DNA from: JAHRAW01 sp965226545
Lineage (GTDB): Bacteria; Pseudomonadota; Gammaproteobacteria; Arenicellales; Poriferihabitantaceae
Length of the DNA: 64,000 nucleotides
Direction of reading: 5' to 3'
NCBI GenBank assembly: GCA_965226545.1
Contig: OZ245364.1
Span: 868,001 to 932,000 of the forward strand
Shown: positions 25,084-33,620 of the stretch, piece after piece
Layout of the letters: each line of letters begins with the position of its first letter
Numbering within the stretch: position 1 is the first letter of the stretch
Made by a program: the position numbers and the translations under genes
Notes under the pieces: generated by a model
The model's database searches: none
Seen by the model: the letters and a program-made list of their open reading frames with translations, nothing else
What the model was told of the DNA's origin: nothing

Positions 25084-26339
25084 TGGCGACCTCCAAAACC
25101 ACCGCAAAAAAAGTTAAGCGCGCACCATCGCGCACCGAGTCGCGCACGGTGACGAATCAACAATCGTCGCGGCGCGTCGATTCGATTGAACAACTGCTCG
25201 CCGATTATCAAAGCGGCAAGATGGTGATTTTGGTCGACGACGAAGACCGTGAAAACGAAGGCGATTTGCTGGTCGCGGCCGAATGCGCTACCGCCGAACA
25301 CATTAACTTTATGGCGTCGCACGGTCGCGGTTTAATTTGCCTGACGCTCAGCGAACAACGTTGCGCGCAATTGGAATTGCCGCTGATGGTCGGGCGCAAC
25401 AACGCGCGCTTTGCGACCAACTTCACCGTGTCGATAGAAGCCGCGCGCGGCGTCACTACCGGCATCTCGGCGCAAGACCGCGCGACCACGGTGCGCGCGG
25501 CGGTGCGCGCCGATGCGCAGCCCGGCGACATCGTCACCCCCGGCCACATCTTCCCGATTAAGGCGCAACCCGGCGGCGTGTTGACGCGCGCCGGGCACAC
25601 CGAAGCCGGCATGGATTTGGCGCGGCTGTGCGGCTTTGAACCGGCCAGCGTAATTTGCGAAGTGCTCAACCCGGACGGCAACATGGCGCGGTTGCCGGAT
25701 TTAATCGCGTTCGGCAAAAAGCACGACATCCGCATCGGCACCATCGCCGAATTAATCGGCTATCGAATGCAAAACGACCCGACCGTGGCGCGCGCGTTTG
25801 CCGGGCGATTGCGATTGCCGCAGGGCGAGTTCGACGCCTATGTATACAACGATGTCGCCTGCGGCGGCGTGCATTTGGCGTTGGTGCATGGCGCGGTGCG
25901 CGCCGCGCAACCGACGCCGGTGCGCGTGCATGTGCATCGCGGCTTGTTGTTCGAGGCGCTCGATCCGCATCCGCAAAGTTGGGCGTTGGGCGATGTGCTC
26001 GCTGCAATTCAAGCGCGCGATTGCGGCGTGGTTGTGTTATTGTCATACGGCGAATCGACGCAGGCGTTGGTGCAACATCTTCAACAACTCGATGCGCGCG
26101 CCGCGCAAACCGTCAAGCCGAAGTCGACTGCATCAACCGCCTCCTTTGCCAACGCCGCGCACTTCGATGACACGCACAACCTGCGCATGCTCGGTGCCGG
26201 CGGTCAGATACTCGCCGATTTGGGCGTCGGCAAAATGCTCGCCCTCGGACGCGAACGCCGCACGCACGGCTTATCCGGATTCGGTTTGGAAATCGTCGCG
26301 TATGTCGCCGATGCGAAACAACTTGCCAAGTGGACGTAA
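25080..26339 (+). CDS. ribBA: RibBA-type protein: DHBP synthase with degenerate GTP cyclohydrolase II domain
   Basis: A 419-residue protein. The N-terminal 3,4-dihydroxy-2-butanone-4-phosphate synthase is intact (VILVDDEDRENEGDL, FMASHGRGLICL, PGHIFPIKAQPGGVLTRAGHTEA). The C-terminal half aligns with GTP cyclohydrolase II but lacks the zinc cysteines: the region that should read like CRVHSECLTGD is PVRVHVHRGLLFE. Such RibBX proteins are common in proteobacteria and need a separate RibA. It begins inside the ribE stop and is followed after 186 bases by ribH. Residues 1-30 are a basic, Ser/Thr-rich extension. Confidence 0.9.
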   Translation: MMATSKTTAKKVKRAPSRTESRTVTNQQSSRRVDSIEQLLADYQSGKMVILVDDEDRENEGDLLVAAECATAEHINFMASHGRGLICLTLSEQRCAQLELPLMVGRNNARFATNFTVSIEAARGVTTGISAQDRATTVRAAVRADAQPGDIVTPGHIFPIKAQPGGVLTRAGHTEAGMDLARLCGFEPASVICEVLNPDGNMARLPDLIAFGKKHDIRIGTIAELIGYRMQNDPTVARAFAGRLRLPQGEFDAYVYNDVACGGVHLALVHGAVRAAQPTPVRVHVHRGLLFEALDPHPQSWALGDVLAAIQARDCGVVVLLSYGESTQALVQHLQQLDARAAQTVKPKSTASTASFANAAHFDDTHNLRMLGAGGQILADLGVGKMLALGRERRTHGLSGFGLEIVAYVADAKQLAKWT

Positions 26340-26364
26340 ACGCATTGCAACGGTTAAATTTTGT

Positions 26365-26480
26365 TGCGGTTTGTGATTGGTAATTTGTGACTTGTATTTT
26401 TTTAACTTGTAACTTGCACTTGTTGAGTTGTAATTGGTGGTTGGTAATTTGTAACTTGTAACTTGTAATTTTGAATTGGC
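26365..26480. repeat. degenerate repeat (ttgtaact/ttgtaatt) between ribBA and ribH
   Basis: Repeated units such as taatttgtaacttg and taacttgcacttg fill most of the 186-base gap. The operon otherwise has gaps of 0-70 bases. Confidence 0.65.
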
Positions 26481-26525
26481 TGCTTGACGTTGTTATAAAT
26501 TAACCATTGAATTTAAGGACTCATA

Positions 26526-27002
26526 ATGAACCTCGATTCGGACGATGCGCCGCGCGGCGATGGGCGTTATGCGATTGTGGTGGCGCGGTTTAATTTGCCG
26601 GTGACCGAAAAGTTGCTCGGCGGTGCCGTCGATGAACTGCATGCCGCCGGCGTGGTCGATTCGCGCATCGATTGTTTTTGGACGCCGGGCGCAATGGAAA
26701 TCCCGCATCTTTGCGCAAAACTGCAGCGCGCAAAAAAACACGATGCAATCATCGCGCTCGGTGCGGTGATTCGCGGCGCGACGCCGCATTTTGATTATGT
26801 CGCCGGCGAATGCGCGCGCGGCATAATGACGCTCAATTTAACCGCGCATGCGCCGGTAATTTTTGGCGTGTTGACCACCGACAACGCCGACGATGCATTG
26901 CAACGCGCCGACCCGAATCGATTAAACCGCGGCGCCGACGCGGCCAAAGCCGCGATGCGGATGGTCGAGTTAACGCAACAGTGCGCGCAACAAGGATTGT
27001 AA
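26526..27002 (+). CDS. ribH: 6,7-dimethyl-8-ribityllumazine synthase
   Basis: A 158-residue lumazine synthase that condenses the RibB and RibD products. Family motifs are in order: YAIVVARFN, WTPGAMEIP, ALGAVIRGATPHFDYVAGE (with the catalytic His) and VIFGVLTTDNADDALQRA. The next gene, nusB, starts at the base after its stop. Confidence 0.95.
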   Translation: MNLDSDDAPRGDGRYAIVVARFNLPVTEKLLGGAVDELHAAGVVDSRIDCFWTPGAMEIPHLCAKLQRAKKHDAIIALGAVIRGATPHFDYVAGECARGIMTLNLTAHAPVIFGVLTTDNADDALQRADPNRLNRGADAAKAAMRMVELTQQCAQQGL

Positions 27003-27422
27003 ATGGCGGTGCGCGGCAGACGATTGGCGCGGCGGTGCGCGGTGCAGGCGTTGTATCAATGGCGGCTCACCGGTCAACCGCGCGCACAAATTAAGGAACG
27101 CTTCATCGCCGATGAAAACTTAACCGGCGCGGCCTTCGATTATTTCCTCGAGTTAATCACGCAAATCCCGGCGCATGTCGACGAGTTGGACGCGTTGATT
27201 GCCGCGCAATCGGAACGCGACGCCGATTCGATGGATTGGTTGGCGCAGGCGATCGTTCGACTCGGCGCGTTTGAACTCGCCTTTGCGCCGTCGGTGCCGA
27301 CCAAGACCGTGATTGATGAAGCGGTGACACTCGCCAAATTGTTTTGCGCCGAACACGCTTATAAATACATCAACGCGGTGCTCGACCGCGTCGCCCGGGC
27401 GGTGCGCGATGACTTCGACTAA
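27003..27422 (+). CDS. nusB: transcription antitermination factor NusB
   Basis: A 139-residue all-helical protein that binds boxA RNA with NusE in rRNA antitermination. RRCAVQALYQWRLTG near the N-terminus, LVxxVPTKTVIDEAVTLAKLF and YKYINAVLDRVAR at the end are the typical NusB blocks. It starts directly after ribH with no gap and overlaps pgpA by 14 bases. Confidence 0.93.
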   Translation: MAVRGRRLARRCAVQALYQWRLTGQPRAQIKERFIADENLTGAAFDYFLELITQIPAHVDELDALIAAQSERDADSMDWLAQAIVRLGAFELAFAPSVPTKTVIDEAVTLAKLFCAEHAYKYINAVLDRVARAVRDDFD

Positions 27423-27912
27423 ACGCCGAGTGACGCGCCGCGATTTATTCGCAAGCGGTTCGAATTTCATCGCGCTTGGTTTTGGCGCCGGGCTTGCACC
27501 AATTGCACCGGGCACCGTCGGCACGTTGCTCGGCGCGGCGCTGTACATCGCGCTTGCGCAATTAACCGATGCGCAGTATGTCGGCGCGGTGGCGTTGGCG
27601 TTGTTGTGCGGCGCGCCGATTTGCGCGCGCGCCGCGCAATCGCTTAGGTCTCACGACCACGCCGCGATTGTTTGGGATGAAGTGGTTGGTTTATGGATTG
27701 CGCTGTGCTTTGTGCCGCCTTCGCTCGGCGCATTGGTTGGCGCGATTGTGCTGTTTCGTTTTTTTGACATCGTTAAGCCGTGGCCGATTAACATTATCGA
27801 TAAACGCGTCGGCGGCGGTTGGGGGATAATGCTCGACGATGCGTTGGCCGGCGCGTTCACCAACGTTGCGCTGCACATCATCTTGGCGTTGGTCGCGGCG
27901 TGGCGCGGTTAA
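27409..27912 (+). CDS. pgpA: phosphatidylglycerophosphatase A
   Basis: A 167-residue membrane phosphatase that makes phosphatidylglycerol from phosphatidylglycerol phosphate. GFGAGLAPIAPGTVGTLLG, IVWDEVVGLWIAL and FRFFDIVKPWPI are family signatures. It overlaps nusB directly; the thiL gene that commonly lies between nusB and pgpA in gammaproteobacteria is absent. Confidence 0.93.
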   Translation: MTSTKRRVTRRDLFASGSNFIALGFGAGLAPIAPGTVGTLLGAALYIALAQLTDAQYVGAVALALLCGAPICARAAQSLRSHDHAAIVWDEVVGLWIALCFVPPSLGALVGAIVLFRFFDIVKPWPINIIDKRVGGGWGIMLDDALAGAFTNVALHIILALVAAWRG

Positions 27913-27919
27913 ATTGTGC

Positions 27920-27925
27920 TACACT
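27920..27925 (+). promoter_or_regulatory. putative -10 box (TACACT) of the HNH gene
   Basis: TACACT lies 36 bases before the HNH gene ATG and just after the pgpA stop. No convincing -35 box is seen. Confidence 0.35.
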
Positions 27926-27961
27926 GGCGCGCAGTTTGTGACATTTATCCGGTGCCTTGCA

Positions 27962-28549
27962 ATGTTTGCGCCAACCCAACCGATATTAAGAACCGACGCT
28001 TCCGGCATGCCGCTTGAGTGGATTGACTTCAAGCGCGCGGTAACGATGCAGTGCCTCGGGCAAATCGCCTACACCTGCGGGTCGAATTCACTGTGCATAC
28101 GCGGCGGCGTCAACCGTCGCAACGGGTTGCAGAGTGTGGTTAACGTCAACTCGATTATCGCCACGCACGGCAATCATCACGCCGCAGGCAAAGTTCGCGG
28201 CGATTACATTCCGCCGCTGCATAATCTGCCGTTGTTTGCGCGCGACGATTGCATGTGCATGTATTGCGGCGGCAAGTTTCCGCCGCGTCGATTGTCGCGC
28301 GACCATGTTACGCCGCTCAGCCAAGGCGGCGGCGACAGTTGGAACAACGTGGTGACCGCCTGCATTCGCTGCAACAATCGCAAAGCCGGCGCAACCCCGC
28401 AACAAGCCGGGATGGAATTGTTGGCCGTGCCGTTTACGCCGACTCACGCCGAATATATTTATCTGCAGGGGCGGCGCATTCTCGCCGACCAGATGGAATT
28501 TTTGCGCGCGCATTTTCCGCGCAGCAGTCCGTTGCATCGACGCAGTTAA
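27962..28549 (+). CDS. HNH endonuclease domain protein
   Basis: A 195-residue protein with a single HNH zinc-finger nuclease domain: CMYCGGKFPPRRLSRDHVTPLSQGG holds the first CxxC and the HNH histidine, and WNNVVTACIRCNNRKAG the Asn and second CxxC. Stand-alone HNH proteins of this kind are widespread in proteobacterial chromosomes and are not tied to a restriction system. The ATG at 27962 follows a TACACT box. The biological role is not established. Confidence 0.85.
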   Translation: MFAPTQPILRTDASGMPLEWIDFKRAVTMQCLGQIAYTCGSNSLCIRGGVNRRNGLQSVVNVNSIIATHGNHHAAGKVRGDYIPPLHNLPLFARDDCMCMYCGGKFPPRRLSRDHVTPLSQGGGDSWNNVVTACIRCNNRKAGATPQQAGMELLAVPFTPTHAEYIYLQGRRILADQMEFLRAHFPRSSPLHRRS

Positions 28550-28737
28550 CATCAAGACAATTCATGGTCGTTGTCATTGACGTTGAGTTACATTTTGGTT
28601 TGTTTATTAATTTGTTACTTTATTATTTTTACCGCACACATTGTAAGCAACCTTTATGCGTAACAATTAAAAGTAACATTCGCACTTAATTTTTTTAATT
28701 AACTTTTTTCATTCACCTTAACCCACCGAGAAAATCC

Positions 28738-29730
28738 ATGTCCTCGTTTCGCGCCTATCGCATCAATCAAGCGGACGACAAAATCATCGCCGATTTTGTC
28801 GAGATGCAACCGCAACAACTGACCGCCGGCGAAGTGCTGATTAAAGTGCTGTGGTCGGGCGTTAATTTTAAGGATGCATTGGCGGCCAGCGGGCGCGGCA
28901 AAATCCTGCGGCAGTATCCGTTGAACGGCGGCATTGATTTATCCGGCGTGGTGATGCAATCCGACGACGACCGATTTCGCGAAGGCGATGAAGTGTTGGC
29001 GTGCGGCGGCGGCTTGTCGGAAACCGCCGACGGCGGCTATGCCGAAGTCGCGCGCATCAAAGCGGACAATGTCGTGCCGCTGCCCGATGGTTTATCGTTG
29101 CGCGAAGCGATGGCGCTCGGCACCGCCGGCTTTACCGCGGCGATGGCGGTTGCGCGCATGCAACAAAACGGACAAACCGCCGACCTCGGCCCGATTATCG
29201 TCACCGGCGCAAGCGGCGGAGTCGGCAGCATCGCCGTCAACATCTTAAGCGCAATCGGTTTTTCGGTCGTCGCCTTCACCGGCAAAAGCGCGCAACACGA
29301 TTATTTGCGCGAACTCGGCGCAAGCGATTTTGTCGACCGCAACACGCTCGAGATGGGCAAACGCCCGCTGGAAAAGGCGCTGTGGGGCGGGGCGGTGGAC
29401 AACGCCGGCGGCGAGACGTTGGCGTGGCTTACGCGCACCGTCAAACCGTGGGGCAACATCGCCAGCATCGGCTTGGTCGATGATTTTAAACTGACGACGA
29501 CGGTGATGCCGTTCATTTTGCGCGGCGTGTCGTTGCTCGGCATCAACTCGATTGAAATGCCGCCGGCGGTGCGCAATGAAATTTGGACGCGACTCGGCGG
29601 CGATTTAAAGCCGGGCAAGTTGGATGCAATCGTCACCCGCGAAATTAACTTCGATGAATTGCCCGGCACGTTCGCCGGTTATTTTGACGGGTCGAATTGG
29701 GGGCGGACCTTGGTGAAGATTCAGGAGTAA
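28738..29730 (+). CDS. acuI: acryloyl-CoA reductase-type (AcuI/YhdH) MDR oxidoreductase
   Basis: A 330-residue zinc-free medium-chain dehydrogenase of the YhdH/AcuI group. VLIKVLWSGVNFKDALAASG, the NADPH-binding ITGASGGVGS-type motif VTGASGGVGSIAV, and FILRGVSLLGINSIEMP are typical. AcuI reduces acryloyl-CoA to propionyl-CoA with NADPH, for example during DMSP or acrylate breakdown. The full propionyl-CoA to succinyl-CoA pathway lies at 37744-47495, which fits this role. The ATG at 28738 follows a 188-base AT-rich gap (28550-28737) with no gene. Confidence 0.85.
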   Translation: MSSFRAYRINQADDKIIADFVEMQPQQLTAGEVLIKVLWSGVNFKDALAASGRGKILRQYPLNGGIDLSGVVMQSDDDRFREGDEVLACGGGLSETADGGYAEVARIKADNVVPLPDGLSLREAMALGTAGFTAAMAVARMQQNGQTADLGPIIVTGASGGVGSIAVNILSAIGFSVVAFTGKSAQHDYLRELGASDFVDRNTLEMGKRPLEKALWGGAVDNAGGETLAWLTRTVKPWGNIASIGLVDDFKLTTTVMPFILRGVSLLGINSIEMPPAVRNEIWTRLGGDLKPGKLDAIVTREINFDELPGTFAGYFDGSNWGRTLVKIQE

Positions 29731-29834
29731 ACGTTGATTAACGTTAACGCTTAAGTTGACGATTAAGGCAACGCCGTCGCAAACGGTGTTGCAAGTGTTG
29801 TTGCAAATGCATCGCAACAAAAGATAATGTGGAA

Positions 29835-29880
29835 TTTAAGTTTAAGTTTCATTTTTAATTTTAAGTGCAAGTGCAAGTGA
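29835..29880. repeat. 6-bp repeat (tttaag / tgcaag) between convergent genes
   Basis: Units tttaag, tttaag, tgcaag, tgcaag lie in the gap between acuI and the convergent flavoprotein gene. Nothing else is seen in that gap. Confidence 0.55.
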
Positions 29881-29893
29881 CAACAAACAACCG

Positions 29894-31363
29894 TTACCGC
29901 CGCCAACGGTGAAACGTTTCCAACGCCGACAACGCCCATTGCGGGGCGTGTTCGCGCCGCCAATTGCCGGCGACAAATTTATTGGCTTCCATCCAAGTTG
30001 GATAGGCGTGAATCGTCTGCAGGATTTTGTTCAGCCCAAGCCCGTGGCGCATCGCCAACACCACCTCGGCGATTAAATCGCCGGCATGCGCGCCGACAAT
30101 CGTTGCCCCGAGAATTTTGTCCTTGCCGGGTGCGGTCAACACCTTGACGCAACCGCGCGCCTGTCCGTCGGTCAACGCGCGGTCCAACTCGGCCAAATCA
30201 TAACGCGTCACTTCATAAGGCACGCCGCGTTCGGCGGCGTCGAGTTCGTTTAAGCCGACGCGCGCGACTTCCGGGTCGGTGTAAGTCGCCCACGGCATCA
30301 CGCGATAATCGGCCTTAAAACGTTTGAACGGACGAAACAATGCATTGACGGTTGCATACCAAGCCTGATGCGCCGCCGCGTGGGTGAATTGATACGGCCC
30401 GACCACGTCGCCGCATGCATACACCGACGGATAGCCGGCTTGCAGATAATCATCGGTCTCAATCGTGCGGCGTTTGCCGATGGGGATGTCGAGTTGTTGC
30501 AGCCCAAACCCTTGGATGCGCGCGGCGCGTCCGACCGCGATGAGTACGCGGTCAAATTCAAACGATGCGCGTTTGCCGTTGTGGTCGCAATGCAGAATTT
30601 TTTTGCCGTCGCGCACTTCGAATTGTTCGGCGCGATGCGCAACGCGCAACTCGACGCCTTCGGCGGTCAACACTTCGGCGATGTGCGCGGCAATCTCGGC
30701 GTCTTCGCGAATCATAATTTGCGGCAACATCTCGACCATCGTTACCCGGCTGCCAAAACGCGCGAAGCATTGCGCCAATTCGCAGCCAATCGGGCCGCCG
30801 CCGAGCACCAACAGCCGCTCGGGCAGTTCGCGCAAATGCCAAACATCGTCGGAGGTCAACGCATCGACTTGTTCGATGCCGTCAATCGGCGGCACAAACG
30901 GTTCGCCGCCGGTGGCGATGATGATGTTGCGCGCGCGCAATTCGCGGCGTTGTCCGTCGGCTTGTGCGACGACGACCGAATGCTTCGATGTCATCTCGGC
31001 GCGTCCGCTGACAACTTCGACGCCGAGCGATTGATAACGCGCAATCGAATCATGCGGCGCAATCGCTTCGATGATTTCATGCACGCGACGCATCACTTCG
31101 GCAAACTTAAACTGCGCGCTTGCGGTGTGCACGCCGTATTCGCGCGCGCGTTTAATGTTATGCAAAAATTTCGCCGAGGCAATCAATGCCTTGGACGGCA
31201 CGCAACCGCGGTTCAAACAATCGCCGCCCATTGCATCCTGTTCGATTAAAATCACTTTGGCTTTGACGGCCGCGGCGATGTAGGCGCTGACCAACCCGGC
31301 GCTGCCGGCGCCGATGACGATTAAGTTGGCGTCGTTTTTGGCGCGGCGGTTGGCGGATGGCAT
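29894..31363 (-). CDS. mercuric reductase-like FAD-dependent disulfide oxidoreductase
   Basis: A 489-residue class I pyridine nucleotide-disulfide reductase. IVIGAGSAGLVSAYIAA binds FAD, GGDCLNRGCVPSKAL holds the redox cysteine pair, LVLGGGPIGCELAQ binds NAD(P)H, and the C-terminal dimerisation domain has YTDPEVARVGL and THAYPTW-like IHAYPTWMEA. There is no N-terminal metal-binding domain, and no mer gene nearby, so mercury reduction is unlikely. The start ATG at 31363 lies 4 bases after the DedA-type gene; the same pair is fused in some bacteria, so they probably work together. Confidence 0.88.
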   Translation of the reverse strand: MPSANRRAKNDANLIVIGAGSAGLVSAYIAAAVKAKVILIEQDAMGGDCLNRGCVPSKALIASAKFLHNIKRAREYGVHTASAQFKFAEVMRRVHEIIEAIAPHDSIARYQSLGVEVVSGRAEMTSKHSVVVAQADGQRRELRARNIIIATGGEPFVPPIDGIEQVDALTSDDVWHLRELPERLLVLGGGPIGCELAQCFARFGSRVTMVEMLPQIMIREDAEIAAHIAEVLTAEGVELRVAHRAEQFEVRDGKKILHCDHNGKRASFEFDRVLIAVGRAARIQGFGLQQLDIPIGKRRTIETDDYLQAGYPSVYACGDVVGPYQFTHAAAHQAWYATVNALFRPFKRFKADYRVMPWATYTDPEVARVGLNELDAAERGVPYEVTRYDLAELDRALTDGQARGCVKVLTAPGKDKILGATIVGAHAGDLIAEVVLAMRHGLGLNKILQTIHAYPTWMEANKFVAGNWRREHAPQWALSALETFHRWRR

Positions 31364-31367
31364 TGGG

Positions 31368-32051
31368 TTATCGTGCGCGTTTGGCGCGCAGCGCTTTAAC
31401 AAAATATTTGGCGATGTATGGAAACGCGGCGAGCAACATAAACGACGCAATCACCCGCACCGACAACAAGCCGGCAATCGAATCCAACGACGCCAACTGC
31501 GTGCCGGCGTTAACAAACACCATGCTCGGCGCCAGCATGCCCAAAAACGACGCCGCCATGTATGCGCCGGTGTTTATCGAGGTCAACCCCATCACCAAGT
31601 TCACCGCAAAAAACGGAAACACCGGCACCAAGCGAATCGAAAACAAATACAACGCGCCTTCGGCGTGAAAACGTTCGCGAATGTTGGCGAGCCGTTCGCC
31701 CATGCGTCGCTGCACCCAATCATCAAACAAATAACGCGCAATCAAAAACGCAATCGTCGCGCCCAAGGTCGACGCCACCGAAACAATCAACGCCCCAACC
31801 ACAAACCCAAAAATCGCCCCCGACGCCAACGTCAAAATCAACGCCCCGGGAATCGAAGCGGCGGTCACCGCAACATACAACCCCGCATACAACAACGCCG
31901 CCTGCACCGGATGCGCGCGCCGATAATCGATGAGTTCGCCGAGTTTGGATTGCACATAGGCGAGGTTTAGGTATTGGTCGGGGCCGAGATATATCAATCC
32001 CGCCGCCAGCAATGCGACGACAATCAATAAAATAATTTTTGGTTTTGACAT
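31368..32051 (-). CDS. TVP38/TMEM64 family (VTT/DedA-type) membrane protein
   Basis: A 227-residue membrane protein with about six hydrophobic segments and the VTT-domain core: SIPGALILTLASGAIFG, then FLIARYLFDDWVQRR, then RLVPVFPFFAVNLVMGLTSI. Relatives act as lipid scramblases or transporters. It heads the pair with the flavoprotein (4-base gap). The 120 bases upstream hold no gene. Confidence 0.88.
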   Translation of the reverse strand: MSKPKIILLIVVALLAAGLIYLGPDQYLNLAYVQSKLGELIDYRRAHPVQAALLYAGLYVAVTAASIPGALILTLASGAIFGFVVGALIVSVASTLGATIAFLIARYLFDDWVQRRMGERLANIRERFHAEGALYLFSIRLVPVFPFFAVNLVMGLTSINTGAYMAASFLGMLAPSMVFVNAGTQLASLDSIAGLLSVRVIASFMLLAAFPYIAKYFVKALRAKRAR

Positions 32052-32171
32052 AATTTCAACAAACTATAATTTAAGCAAAAGCGATTATTGTTGCGACGGC
32101 GTTATTTTAATGTATGGCGGCGGTTGGCGCATTGTTTTTTTTGCGCGGTGCGAAAAGCGGCCAATGTTCGT

Positions 32172-33608
32172 TTATATGCCGGTCAGCAAATCCTGTTGGG
32201 TTTCTTCCCGGGTCGGCACCATTTCCGGCAATGGCGGTTCAATGCCGTTGAAGTATTCCTCGATTGACCAGTATCGCATGCGCGGATGCTTCTTTTCGCC
32301 GCCGCGAAGTTGATAGACACCGGCATCGCGAATCACTTCGCGCATGGTCGGGGTTTGGTTAATTTTCGCCAATGTGATAAACACGCCCATGCTGGCTTTG
32401 CCGCCGATGATTTTCGACAACAAGGCGCGTTGCGCATCGGGCGACGGATTGCCCATTTTCACTTGTGCAATCACCAATCCGTCTTCGCCTTCGGGTTTGT
32501 GCAACAAGGTGGCGCGTCCGTCCACGCCGCCGTCGCCGGTTTGTTTATTGTTGGGATAAAACCCCTGCAGGCGAGTCACCGCCCACTGTTCAAACATAAA
32601 AGGGTCCATTTCGCTCGCCGCCGCATAACTGGTCGGCAACCCCATCACTTTTAAGTTCTTGGTGTCTTTTAATCGCACTTTGCATATTTTATCCAGCGCA
32701 TAAATGGAGATGTCTATGCCGAGAAAATTGCGCCGCAAGTTTTGCGAAGCGTGCGCGGCCGTGCCGCACCCGCAAAATGGGTCCAGTACCAAATCGCCCT
32801 TGGCCGAACTGGCCTCAACGATTCGCTCCAACAGCGCAAGCGGTTTTTGCGTTGGGTAACCGAGCCGTTCATTTGAAAGCGGATTGATGATTGGAATATT
32901 CCAAACGTCGTCGACCGGGGTCCCTTTTGGGTGAGGTTTGTAATGCTTGCCGGATTTTGCCGTGATGCCCGCCTTCGCATAACCGCTGGTTTCCTTGTAT
33001 GGAATGCGAATGGCATCAACATTAAAAACGTTTATCTTTGGGTTTTTTACGTACATGAAAATAATGTCATGTTTACGCGAGAAGTATTTTTTGCTTCGCC
33101 CGCCGCCGGTGTAATGCCAAACGATTTCGTTTTGAAAGTTCGCCTTGCCGAAAATCTCGTCCAAAGCAATCTTCAAATAATGCGATGCGGTCGGGTCGCA
33201 ATGCAAATACAAACTGCCGCTGTCTTTCAGGATTCGTTGCATCTCGACGACGCGTTCAGCCATGTAACTGACATATGCAAGCATCGGGCTTTCGGGAATA
33301 ATCCGAACCAGCCCGTCAATCGATTTGTGCACCGGGTGTTGCGTGTCGCCGATTATTGCGGTGATTCGGTCATGCGCCGGCGTAGTGTAATGCCATGTGT
33401 CTTGAAATGCGGTAAATTGCGCAAGTTCATCCAAGGCGCGCCCTTTGTTATCCTTGCCGAATAAAATATTGTAGTTCGCCTTGGAATTAAACGGCGGGTC
33501 CAAATAAATAAGGTCAACGCAATTGTCGGGCCATTCGCGCATGACATCCAAACAATCGCCGCTGTAAAGCGTGTTTGGCTTTAAGGCGAGTTGTTTGCTT
33601 GCTTTCAT
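32172..33608 (-). CDS. fused DNA methyltransferase and Mrr-like restriction nuclease
   Basis: A 478-residue single-chain protein. Residues about 14-310 are a beta-class DNA methyltransferase: motif IV LIYLDPPFNSK comes first and the SAM motif LVLDPFCGCGTAAHAS later, with TQKPLALLERIV between. Residues about 340-440 resemble the Mrr catalytic domain: FEQWAVTRLQGFYP, then GDGGVDGRATLL (Asp) and VIAQVKMG (QxK), a PD-(D/E)xK layout. One protein could thus both modify and cut DNA. It starts 12 bases after the icd stop on the same strand, so it is probably expressed with icd, an odd partner. The composition is more AT-rich than icd. Confidence 0.85.
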   Translation of the reverse strand: MKASKQLALKPNTLYSGDCLDVMREWPDNCVDLIYLDPPFNSKANYNILFGKDNKGRALDELAQFTAFQDTWHYTTPAHDRITAIIGDTQHPVHKSIDGLVRIIPESPMLAYVSYMAERVVEMQRILKDSGSLYLHCDPTASHYLKIALDEIFGKANFQNEIVWHYTGGGRSKKYFSRKHDIIFMYVKNPKINVFNVDAIRIPYKETSGYAKAGITAKSGKHYKPHPKGTPVDDVWNIPIINPLSNERLGYPTQKPLALLERIVEASSAKGDLVLDPFCGCGTAAHASQNLRRNFLGIDISIYALDKICKVRLKDTKNLKVMGLPTSYAAASEMDPFMFEQWAVTRLQGFYPNNKQTGDGGVDGRATLLHKPEGEDGLVIAQVKMGNPSPDAQRALLSKIIGGKASMGVFITLAKINQTPTMREVIRDAGVYQLRGGEKKHPRMRYWSIEEYFNGIEPPLPEMVPTREETQQDLLTGI

Positions 33609-33620
33609 GGCACTCTTCGA

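Noticed and set aside
29894..31363. Mercury resistance (merA) assignment
   Set aside because: No metal-binding N-terminal domain and no other mer gene nearby. The pairing with a DedA-type protein points to a general flavoprotein of this superfamily.
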